A stretch of DNA of 14,318 nucleotides from Leptolinea sp. UBA5203 (GTDB taxonomy: Bacteria; Chloroflexota; Anaerolineae; Anaerolineales; Anaerolineaceae), in NCBI GenBank assembly GCA_002412765.1, contig DHVR01000061.1:389147-403464 (forward strand), written 5' to 3'. Made by a program: the position numbers and the translations under genes. The stretch's first letter is position 1, and every line of letters starts with the position of its first letter. This document shows positions 1 through 7,074 of this stretch, in pieces. The notes under the pieces were generated by a model that saw only the letters and a program-made list of their open reading frames with translations, made no database searches and had not been told where the DNA came from.

Positions 1-36
1 TGAATTGCCGCTACATAGTGTATAGATATTTGCATT

Positions 37-66
37 TTGAACTTATCGAGAATTAAATAGTATTAT
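37..66 (+). promoter_or_regulatory. Candidate sigma-70 promoter for the yqeC-mocA fusion gene
   Basis: TTGAAC at 37-42 and TATTAT at 61-66 are separated by 18 nt, matching the consensus at 4/6 and 5/6 positions. A transcript would start near position 73 and leave a leader of about 50 nt before the ATG at 124. The surrounding DNA is very AT-rich, so a chance match is possible. Confidence 0.45.
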
Positions 67-123
67 GATTAAATGATTTTGCCGAAATAAATCAGAAAAT
101 TTGGAAAAGTGAGAAACACAGGT

Positions 124-1482
124 ATGAATATTGCTGAGGCACTGCGTTGTGGACCAGGGATCAAAATGGCTGCTGTGGGGGCTGGCGGTAAGTCTAGTTT
201 GCTGTTTACGTTGTCGCGGCAGATTCCAGGTAAAGTGATTGTAACGACCACTACGCACTTCGGTATTGAGCAATTGTCGCTGGGTGACTTGCATTTTACG
301 GATGCTGATGAATCTTTGATTGATAAGATACACGCTGCACCTGATGATTCCATTATTGTGATTAGCGGCAACCACGCTCAGAAAGAACGCATCAATGGTC
401 CATCCACAGAAAACCTGGAGAAAATCAAATCAGCTTGTGAGGAAAAAGGTTACACCCTGTTAGTGGAAGCCGATGGATCGCGCAAACTGCCGTTGAAAAC
501 TTACGGCGAGAATGAACCGGTCATTCCTGCCTGGATTGACCTGGTGGTATTCGTTGTAGGATGCAGTGCCATAGGTAAACCTTTGGATGATGAGCATGTC
601 TTTCGTGCTGGAATCTTTGCGGCGATAAGTGAAACTTACTTAGGAGAAACTGTCCAAGTACAGGCCATTTGCAGGATACTGCTTCATCCAAAAGGTGGGT
701 TAAAACACCAAGCTGCGTATAGACGATCTGCTGTTCTGTTCAACCAAGCGGATCAATTATCGCAAGAAAACCGAAATGCTATCGAACTAGAAAAAGACAA
801 CCTTCTGGAATATCATGACGCTGTGCTTATTGCGTCTGTCAAACCTGGGAGCGAGGAATATAAACAAGATATTCAATGTTACGAAAGGCTGGCTGCGGTC
901 ATATTGGCCGCAGGGGAATCCGCCAGGCTGGGCTATCCAAAACAATTACTACCTTATCATGGTGTCAGCTTCTTACGATCGACAACGCTTAAAGCGCTGG
1001 AAAGTGGGGTAACCCAGGTCTATGTGGTTTTAGGGTATAAAGCAGAGCAAATGCATCATGAAGTGGCAGATTTGCCTGTCACGATTCTTCAAAATAAGGC
1101 CTGGGCAAGCGGACAAAGCTCTTCGGTAAAACTAGCCTTATCTGAAATTCAAAGCCATGGACGTACGGGGGGAATACTGTTTCTGGCCGTAGACCAACCC
1201 TTTCTAACCACAGAAACCCTTAAAGGATTGATTACCCTGCATGCCTCTCATTACGGCACGACCATCGTCCCGGTTCATGCGGGTCAGCCTGGTTCACCGG
1301 TTCTTTTTGATTGCGCGCACTTTGGTCAACTCGCAGCCATCAGCGGGGACAAGGGCGGCAGGTCCATCCTGAAGGATATTCAAACCACGACGTATACCGT
1401 CCAAGATGAAAAAGAATTGTTGGATATCGATACAATGGAACTTTACCAGACACATATCCATGAAATGGATTTTCCAGAATAA
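124..1482 (+). CDS. yqeC-mocA: Molybdenum hydroxylase maturation fusion: YqeC-like P-loop domain + MocA-like cytidylyltransferase
   Basis: This 452-residue protein joins two accessory functions for molybdenum hydroxylases such as xanthine dehydrogenase. Residues 1-230 match the YqeC family (selenium-dependent hydroxylase accessory protein): a P-loop GAGGKSS at 19-25, a TTTTHF segment, an EADGSRKLPLK segment and EPVIP. Residues 256-452 match MocA/MobA-like nucleotidyltransferases: LAAGESARLGYPKQLL at 261-276 (nucleotide loop) and VDQPFL at 356-361 (metal-binding Asp). By family, the second half would transfer CMP from CTP to molybdopterin cofactor in the cytoplasm. ATG 124 is preferred over GTG 109 because family members begin near this point (MNIAEAL followed closely by the P-loop); neither start has a strong ribosome site. 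The two domains are usually separate neighbouring genes. The hydroxylase subunits are not in the window and may lie to the left. The exact role of YqeC is not biochemically settled. Confidence 0.88.
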   Translation: MNIAEALRCGPGIKMAAVGAGGKSSLLFTLSRQIPGKVIVTTTTHFGIEQLSLGDLHFTDADESLIDKIHAAPDDSIIVISGNHAQKERINGPSTENLEKIKSACEEKGYTLLVEADGSRKLPLKTYGENEPVIPAWIDLVVFVVGCSAIGKPLDDEHVFRAGIFAAISETYLGETVQVQAICRILLHPKGGLKHQAAYRRSAVLFNQADQLSQENRNAIELEKDNLLEYHDAVLIASVKPGSEEYKQDIQCYERLAAVILAAGESARLGYPKQLLPYHGVSFLRSTTLKALESGVTQVYVVLGYKAEQMHHEVADLPVTILQNKAWASGQSSSVKLALSEIQSHGRTGGILFLAVDQPFLTTETLKGLITLHASHYGTTIVPVHAGQPGSPVLFDCAHFGQLAAISGDKGGRSILKDIQTTTYTVQDEKELLDIDTMELYQTHIHEMDFPE

Positions 1483-1528
1483 TTTAATTATTATTCCTCA
1501 AGTATAGTTTTGTCATCAGAAAAGAAGC

Positions 1529-1558
1529 TTAATTAAACCTTTTTTCAAGGTGTATAAT
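1529..1558 (+). promoter_or_regulatory. Candidate sigma-70 promoter for the class IV aminotransferase
   Basis: A perfect TATAAT lies at 1553-1558 with a weak TTAATT at 1529-1534, 18 nt upstream. Transcription would begin near 1565, giving a leader of about 24 nt to the ATG at 1589. This placement argues against the in-frame GTG at 1550, which overlaps the -10 box. Confidence 0.5.
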
Positions 1559-1588
1559 TCGAAGTATCTCAATAAAGCAGGGAAGCTT

Positions 1589-2434
1589 ATGATTCTATCC
1601 TCATGGAAACTCGAGTATCAAAAACCGTCATACATTCTGGAAGCTGTTGAACCCAGTCTAGTAGTGGAAAAAATCAGCAAAGATCAATACAGTGCCTACT
1701 CAACCCTGAGAACCTTTAACAAAAAATTCGTCTATCGTTTGCAGGAACATTTTGCACGTCTGGTGGAGTCCGCCCAAGTCATGGGACGCAGCAGCCAGGT
1801 TGATGCTGAGGCTTTGCGCGTCGCGCTGGACACCATCATGATCAATTGTCCCGCCTTACCCGATTATCGAATCCGAATTTATTTCATTTTTGACGAACCC
1901 TTTGGTACGCTGTATATTCAGGTCCATGACCTGGTTCCGCCCACGAAAGAGAATTATGTGCACGGGGTTCGCTGCGTCTCTCAAACTCTGCAGCGTGTTT
2001 CTCCAAAAGCCAAGCTGACCCAATTCATGGCAAAGGCTGATCTTATCCGTGAAAGTATCCCAACAGGTGTGCATGAAGTGATCATGAAAGATGACTGTGG
2101 CAACTATCTGGAGGGCATTAGTAGTAATTTTTATGGGGTTTTGAAGGATAAGGTCTATACCGCGGAGAACGGTGTTTTAGGCGGCATTGTGAGAGGCATG
2201 GTGTTGGATATTATGAAACAGGAGCAAATTCCCTTTTCCCTAACGTATATCAATGAGAAACAATTGGGTGACCTTCAGGAGGCCTTTATTACCAGTTCCA
2301 GTCGGGGCGTGCTGCCCGTTGTCGAATTGGATGGTCAACCCATTGGGGATGGGAAACCGGGATTGATTACGCGCGCTTTGATGGAAGCCTACACCTTCCG
2401 TTTGGAAGAAGAATTGGAGCCTATTCTGCCGTAA
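1589..2434 (+). CDS. Class IV PLP-dependent aminotransferase (BCAT / D-amino-acid transaminase / ADC lyase fold)
   Basis: The 281-residue protein has the fold-type IV PLP enzyme pattern. TLRTFNKKFVYRL followed by HFARL near 39-58 is the N-terminal substrate loop and arginine region. K142 in AKLTQFMAKADL is the likely Schiff-base lysine. LEGISSNFY at 174-182 holds the conserved Glu and Asn. GVLGGIVRGMVLDI at 195-208 and ITSSSRGVLPV at 234-244 form the phosphate-binding and closing motifs. Family members transaminate branched-chain or D-amino acids, or release pyruvate from aminodeoxychorismate; the sequence alone does not tell me which. The start at ATG 1589 has AGGGA five bases upstream. No pathway partner is adjacent: the gene has its own promoter and its last 14 bp overlap the convergent mrfB gene tail to tail. 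Confidence 0.85.
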   Translation: MILSSWKLEYQKPSYILEAVEPSLVVEKISKDQYSAYSTLRTFNKKFVYRLQEHFARLVESAQVMGRSSQVDAEALRVALDTIMINCPALPDYRIRIYFIFDEPFGTLYIQVHDLVPPTKENYVHGVRCVSQTLQRVSPKAKLTQFMAKADLIRESIPTGVHEVIMKDDCGNYLEGISSNFYGVLKDKVYTAENGVLGGIVRGMVLDIMKQEQIPFSLTYINEKQLGDLQEAFITSSSRGVLPVVELDGQPIGDGKPGLITRALMEAYTFRLEEELEPILP

Positions 2435-3629
2435 GCAGACGTTCCAGACGCTGCTTACGATGCTGGTTTTCCGCATTGGTAATGCCAGAAGAGGGGAAAG
2501 CCAGAATAGCTTTTTCGGTATAGTCCAATGCCAGGGTATAGTTCCTGACCTGATGTTCGCAATATTTAGCTAATTCAATCCAGGCGTCTGAATACCCATA
2601 ATGACCTGCTTTTTCCCACCAGGGTAGCGCGAAATCCAATAATCCTGCTTGTTTAAAACCCATCGCCAGCAAATGACAGGTCTTTGCATACTCCAGCGAG
2701 AAATCAGATTCAACAATCAATTGTTGCAGGATGGATTCCGCGATCTCCAAATTTCCCATCTCGACATATAGCCGAATAATGGATAACGAAACGGCATGGG
2801 GAATCTCACACGGATTGTCGCCTGAGGCGGCTAATAATCCGTTCAAATGCTGATACAAGGCTGCCAGGGATATGATATCGATTTGGTTGTGATACAAAAC
2901 CCGCTTGATGGGTTCAGGATCATGATTTTGCAGAAATTCTGCATAGATCTCCGGTACCATCCAACCAGGAACCTCTAGTTCATCCCGATGAAATTTCAAA
3001 ATTTCTTTTTCTACAATGCCCAAATTGCGTTCCGGAAGGAACAGTTTATAGATCTTGCGGGTAATATGCAGCAGATCCGCATGGAAATAAACATCCAGCG
3101 GGTTTTGCATGCGATTCATGATCAGGCGATTTCGCAGCAGGGGAATATCAAAAGACTTGCCGTTGTACGTTACCAGTATTTGCGTGTCACTGATGTCTTG
3201 AATAAAAGAAGCCAGCATCGCGGGTTCATTGGCTGGTGTTTCCAGGAAGTATTGGATCAGATGAAAGCCATCCTCGAGAAAGAAACCGATCCCGACTAGA
3301 AAGGCAAAGATGCCGGTTCCACTGGAGAGTCCACTGGTTTCCGTGTCCAGAAACAAAAAAGTGCGCGGCGGGCATTCATCAGGAAGATTACCCCATTTAC
3401 GAAAAATATCCTGGGTAATCGGCGCATGACAGAGGATGTTGCCGTGGGAGAATCCCAGGGGATAGTGTTTTTCAATGCGGATTACCGTGCCGTAAATCGT
3501 CTGTTGCAGTTCGCCGCCCAGGGTTTGCGCCAGGTCTTTATCGAAGAATGGTTTTTTTACCGGCAAATCCAAATTAGCCGGTCCAACGGTTACCCCCAGC
3601 GATTTCAGACGATCCATCAATGACGTCAT
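2421..3629 (-). CDS. mrfB: MrfB/YprB-type DnaQ-fold exonuclease with C-terminal TPR region
   Basis: A 402-residue protein of the YprB family, close to the size of the Bacillus protein (about 410). The DEDD-type nuclease motifs are intact: LDTETSG at 94-100 (D95, E97), YNGKSFDIPLL at 155-165 (D161) and HNQID at 247-251 (H247, D251), with the HADLLH segment at 183-188 between them. Residues 281-395 are helical and look like tetratricopeptide repeats. In Bacillus subtilis MrfB acts with the helicase MrfA in excising mitomycin C adducts; a similar partnership here is inferred from the shared operon. The ATG overlaps the stop codon of the helicase gene in an ATGA arrangement (3626-3629), and AAGGA sits just upstream inside the helicase gene, so translation is probably coupled. 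No signal peptide is seen; the protein should be cytoplasmic. Confidence 0.88.
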   Translation of the reverse strand: MTSLMDRLKSLGVTVGPANLDLPVKKPFFDKDLAQTLGGELQQTIYGTVIRIEKHYPLGFSHGNILCHAPITQDIFRKWGNLPDECPPRTFLFLDTETSGLSSGTGIFAFLVGIGFFLEDGFHLIQYFLETPANEPAMLASFIQDISDTQILVTYNGKSFDIPLLRNRLIMNRMQNPLDVYFHADLLHITRKIYKLFLPERNLGIVEKEILKFHRDELEVPGWMVPEIYAEFLQNHDPEPIKRVLYHNQIDIISLAALYQHLNGLLAASGDNPCEIPHAVSLSIIRLYVEMGNLEIAESILQQLIVESDFSLEYAKTCHLLAMGFKQAGLLDFALPWWEKAGHYGYSDAWIELAKYCEHQVRNYTLALDYTEKAILAFPSSGITNAENQHRKQRLERLLTAE

Positions 3630-6145
3630 GCTGTTTCCTTAGCCAGGGTTTGCAGCAGCTTCACCACCGATTTTCGGCTGCCGGTTCCCAACTCATTGGC
3701 CGGTCCCACACAGCTCGGACAACCATCGCTGCAGGTACATTCATGAATCGTATCCGATGCCATTTGGATCAAGCGGCTGGAATTTTCAAAAAGGATATCC
3801 ACGAGGCCAATGCCGCCCGGAATCTTCTCGTAAATCATAACATACGGCCCGTGATCGCTATCCAGTGCATCATAATGATAATCCAGGTCTTTTGTATCGC
3901 ACATGGCAATTAAGGGCGCCAGGGCGTGTAATAAATGGGCTGTGCCGTTCAATACACTCTGGACTTTTACCTTCTGCTCAGCTTTACGATGACATCGCTC
4001 GCACAGGGTGATCAGGTTTTCTAATTGATTAGCTTCCGATACGGAATAAAAGGTACGTAAAGGTTTGATGTGATGCACATGGTTACCCGGATCCGTGCTG
4101 CCGCAATTTCTGCACGAATAATTATCCCTCTGTAATGCTAATTCTCGGACTGATTTCCAGATAGGACCATAATCGTTAGGGTTATGGTTCCAACTGCCAT
4201 CCTCCACCAATTCGTTAATCAATTCTGCGCTCAAATGAATATAAAACCCGCGGGTTTGATAGGTGTTGGAAGGTAAGGCCAGGGGATATTCAACTCGAAC
4301 AATCTGGGTATCCAGCTCGATGCATTTATAACCAACAATTTGTGAAAAGACCTGAATCTCAGCCAGGTAGGCTTGTGCATTTTGAACGGCTTGATTTTGC
4401 AGATTCTGCAATATAGTAATCTCAACGACGCCTTTGGGCATCGTGTAATAATCCACATCCACAGGGGATAGGAACGCCTTGCGATTTTCCATATCCAGGT
4501 TATTGACCTGGTAGGTCAACCCGAGGTGGAAGTAAATAGCTTGAGGATGTACCATCGAAAAAGCGCTGTTCTCGTCTACTTCGCCAAGCCAGCTGGTTGT
4601 GCCTTTATCCATCAGATAAAGTTCGATGGGGCCGTTGGACAAAGAACGGATACTGATGGACTCAGCGGGATATTTGGAGCCAACCCAATAATAAGTATCC
4701 TGCGTCCGATGAACCTCATGCATTTCCTCGAGCAAATGCAGGAACTCAGCTAAAACTTCCACATCGGTTGAGCCAAACAACTCCCGGCTGTGAAACGGCA
4801 GCTCAAATGCTGCACAACGAATATGGTCCATCAAGATGAGGAGGTTGTCTGGGTTTATGATGGCACATTCAGGGGTGGTTTCCAGGATGAACTCCGGATG
4901 TCGCACAATAAATTGGTCCAGCGCAGAATTAGAGGCAATAAATATGGCGATGGATTCATTCTGTCCGCGTCCTGATCGTCCAAATTGCTGTAAGGTGGAG
5001 GAAATCGTTCCAGGATAGCCAACCAACAAAACCGCATCCAGACCGCCAATATCAATGCCCAATTCCAGCGCATTGGTGGCAAAAACTACTTTGGCGCTGC
5101 CGGATTTTAAAGCTAGTTCAATCTCGCGTCGTTCCTGGGGTTTATACCCGCTACGATAGCTTGAAATGTCCTCAAAGGCTATCTGACCCAGATCTCGGAG
5201 TTTTCTGGTCAATAGTTCAACAGCGCGCCGGGACTTCACAAAAACCAGGGTTTGTTTTTGGAACTGAACTAAATCGGGTAAAATCCGCAGGGAAAATGAC
5301 GAAGCACTTTCTCGTAGGTTGAGTTCGGTATTTTGAATGGGCGGGTTTAATAACAGGAAGTGTTTATCCCCCCGTGGAGCGGAATTCTTTTGAACGATCC
5401 GGGTTGGCTTCCCAAACAATTTTTCTGAAAATTCCTCTGGATTGGCTATGGTGGCAGAGGTTCCAACGAAAGTTGGATGAGATCGGTAAAATTCACAGAT
5501 TCTCCTTAACCGCCGGAAAATATTGGCCACATGTGAGCCGAAGATTCCCCGGTAGGTGTGAATCTCGTCGACAACAACATACGTGAGTTGTTCAAAAAAT
5601 CGATTCCAGCCGGTATGGTTTGGCAGAATGCCCAGGTGCAGCATATCCGGATTGGTCAATAAAATATTCGCTTTTTGACGAATGGCTTTGCGCATGTGTT
5701 GGGGAGTGTCCCCATCATAGATTCCTAGGGATAGATGGTTATTTACTGGAAGTGAGCCATTTATTTCAGTAAGAAAGTGTTGAATCACTTTCATCTGGTC
5801 CTGTGCCAGAGCTTTGGTCGGAAAAATAAAAAGCGCGGTAGCTTGCGGATTTTCAATCAAAACCTGAAGAATGGGCAGTAAATAAGCCAGAGTTTTACCG
5901 CTGGCGGTTGGTGTGGCAATCGCTGTGCTATGATGGTTTGTTAAGCTATTCCAGGTATCCAATTGATGCGTGTAAAAAGAGAATATTCCGTCATTGGAAA
6001 GAATTTTCTTTAGAACAGGGTCCATCTCAACTGGAAAAGAAGAATATTCTCCCTCAACCGCTTTCACTAGCGTATAATAGGAAGATATCGGGTCCGCATT
6101 GGCATGGAATTTCCAGTGTTGAATTAAATCATTAAGTGGTTTCAT
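3626..6145 (-). CDS. mrfA: MrfA/YprA-type DEXH helicase with inserted HNH nuclease domain and C-terminal Cys4 region
   Basis: This 839-residue protein is a superfamily 2 helicase of the MrfA (YprA) family. Helicase landmarks in order: Q-motif region around Q61, ATPTASGKT at 77-85 (Walker A), DEIH at 193-196, SAT at 230-232, VFATNALELGIDI around 354-366, and QFGRSGRG at 387-394. A Cys4 cluster typical of the family's C-terminal domain (DUF1998) lies at C803, C805, C809 and C812. Between the helicase core and this cluster, residues about 662-732 form an HNH domain (C678, C681, H691-H692, N710, C715, C718, H719). The usual family length is near 750, so the excess matches the insert. ATG 6145 is chosen because GGA lies seven bases upstream and it suits the likely transcript start; ATG 6157, four codons earlier, is the alternative. 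It is first in an operon with mrfB. The family role is repair of mitomycin-type lesions; a defence role cannot be excluded. Confidence 0.88.
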   Translation of the reverse strand: MKPLNDLIQHWKFHANADPISSYYTLVKAVEGEYSSFPVEMDPVLKKILSNDGIFSFYTHQLDTWNSLTNHHSTAIATPTASGKTLAYLLPILQVLIENPQATALFIFPTKALAQDQMKVIQHFLTEINGSLPVNNHLSLGIYDGDTPQHMRKAIRQKANILLTNPDMLHLGILPNHTGWNRFFEQLTYVVVDEIHTYRGIFGSHVANIFRRLRRICEFYRSHPTFVGTSATIANPEEFSEKLFGKPTRIVQKNSAPRGDKHFLLLNPPIQNTELNLRESASSFSLRILPDLVQFQKQTLVFVKSRRAVELLTRKLRDLGQIAFEDISSYRSGYKPQERREIELALKSGSAKVVFATNALELGIDIGGLDAVLLVGYPGTISSTLQQFGRSGRGQNESIAIFIASNSALDQFIVRHPEFILETTPECAIINPDNLLILMDHIRCAAFELPFHSRELFGSTDVEVLAEFLHLLEEMHEVHRTQDTYYWVGSKYPAESISIRSLSNGPIELYLMDKGTTSWLGEVDENSAFSMVHPQAIYFHLGLTYQVNNLDMENRKAFLSPVDVDYYTMPKGVVEITILQNLQNQAVQNAQAYLAEIQVFSQIVGYKCIELDTQIVRVEYPLALPSNTYQTRGFYIHLSAELINELVEDGSWNHNPNDYGPIWKSVRELALQRDNYSCRNCGSTDPGNHVHHIKPLRTFYSVSEANQLENLITLCERCHRKAEQKVKVQSVLNGTAHLLHALAPLIAMCDTKDLDYHYDALDSDHGPYVMIYEKIPGGIGLVDILFENSSRLIQMASDTIHECTCSDGCPSCVGPANELGTGSRKSVVKLLQTLAKETA
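3950..4162 (-). other. HNH endonuclease domain embedded in the helicase gene
   Basis: Codons for residues about 662-732 of the helicase encode a complete HNH module. It reads as a CxxC knuckle (C678, C681), HVHHIKP at 689-695 with the catalytic His pair, an Asn at 710 in LENLITLC, and a second knuckle ending CERCH at 715-719. All metal and zinc ligands expected of an active HNH enzyme are present. It directly precedes the conserved HALAPLIAMCDTKDL segment that leads into the Cys4 region, so the helicase reading frame and family sequence resume after it. Confidence 0.85.
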
Positions 6146-6164
6146 GCATAGATCCATTTCCGTA

Positions 6165-6181
6165 ATAATAAGCTTATTATA
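6165..6181 (-). promoter_or_regulatory. Perfect 16-bp palindrome with -10 box of the mrfAB operon
   Basis: ATAATAAGCTTATTAT at 6165-6180 is a perfect palindrome in the gap between the divergent mrfA and prepilin peptidase genes. On the minus strand TATAAT (6181-6176) overlaps its edge and would start transcription near 6169, about 24 nt before ATG 6145. On the plus strand TATTAT at 6175-6180 could serve the other gene. I see no good -35 box for either, so an activator or repressor acting through the palindrome is possible. Confidence 0.45.
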
Positions 6182-6208
6182 GCACGCACGTTCTAAACAG
6201 GATACAGG

Positions 6209-7051
6209 ATGAATATTTTGATTGCAATCGTCAGTGGAATCTTCCTGGCGTTTCTTACCAACAGTGTATTGGATTATTTGATTGCTTCTCGTGGTCTGGC
6301 GTATCGGATGGTTCGTCCGTTTAAGATTATGGGGGTAGGGGAGAATTCCATTTCTGAGATCAGCGCATCTGAATTAAATTCAGAAAAAATCTACATCAAG
6401 AACGAATTCCCAACATGTCATACCTGCCATATAAAAATTAAGCTATTGCCTTATTTCTTCGGCTGTAAATGTCCAGCCTGTGGAGCTTCTCCTCGTAAAC
6501 GGTTATGGATTTTGTTGCTTTGGATGCCGCTGCTATTTATTTATGTTACATTATTTCCGATTTTCGGATTTCGTATAGCCGATATATTTCTACTCTTAAC
6601 CTTTTATACCATGGTATTTGTCATGGATGTAGAACATCGTGTGATACTTTTGCCATTGACGCTGTCAGGCGTTTTGTTTGGGTTATACTTCGGTATTCAT
6701 TATCACGGTGTTTTGTATACACTCTACGGTGGATTGGCGGGTGGGGTGATTATGCTCCTGTTTTATTGGCTGGGGGTGCTTTATATCCGTCAGGTCCGTA
6801 AGACATCCAACCCAGCCATGAATGAAGTGGCACTTGGTTTCGGTGACGTGACTTTAAGTCTCATCCTGGGATTAATTCTTGGCTGGCCAGGTGTTCTTGG
6901 CGGATTGTTTTTCGGCATCCTTTTGGGGGGGGTGATCAGTGGTGGAATGCTTATTGTGAAAATTGCACTTAAAAAATATGCCCCAAATGATCTCATTCTG
7001 CCATATGCGCCGTTTTTGATCATTGGGGCTTTTCTGATTATGATTTTGTGA
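6209..7051 (+). CDS. Prepilin peptidase / N-methyltransferase (A24 family, PilD-like)
   Basis: A 280-residue integral membrane aspartic protease that cleaves type IV prepilin leaders at the inner face of the membrane and, in bifunctional members, methylates the new N-terminus. The cytoplasmic loop carries the zinc tetrad C70, C73, C88, C91 (CHTC and CPAC), typical of bifunctional enzymes. The catalytic aspartates are D140 in VMDVEHRVI and D213 in GFGDVTL. The rest is largely hydrophobic and consistent with several membrane helices. The length fits the family. ATG 6209 has AGGA six bases upstream. No pilin or secretion genes are next to it; it stands alone between the mrfAB operon (divergent) and a convergent lipoprotein gene. 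A run of eight G lies inside the gene at 6925-6932 without breaking the frame. Confidence 0.92.
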   Translation: MNILIAIVSGIFLAFLTNSVLDYLIASRGLAYRMVRPFKIMGVGENSISEISASELNSEKIYIKNEFPTCHTCHIKIKLLPYFFGCKCPACGASPRKRLWILLLWMPLLFIYVTLFPIFGFRIADIFLLLTFYTMVFVMDVEHRVILLPLTLSGVLFGLYFGIHYHGVLYTLYGGLAGGVIMLLFYWLGVLYIRQVRKTSNPAMNEVALGFGDVTLSLILGLILGWPGVLGGLFFGILLGGVISGGMLIVKIALKKYAPNDLILPYAPFLIIGAFLIMIL

Positions 7052-7074
7052 ACAATTTCAGGTTAAGTTCCCTC

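Noticed and set aside
1478..1494. AT-only inverted repeat just after the yqeC-mocA stop as a terminator
   Set aside because: It is composed only of A and T with almost no loop and no following T-tract, and is expected by chance in such AT-rich DNA.
5374..5586. Plus-strand frame opposite the helicase core
   Set aside because: It overlaps the antisense of intact helicase motifs and shows no family features.
6182..6193. LexA-like box (GCAC-N4-GTTC) upstream of mrfA
   Set aside because: It differs from GAAC-N4-GTTC at one half-site, the LexA site of this lineage is unknown, and Bacillus mrfAB is not an SOS operon, so the match is too weak.
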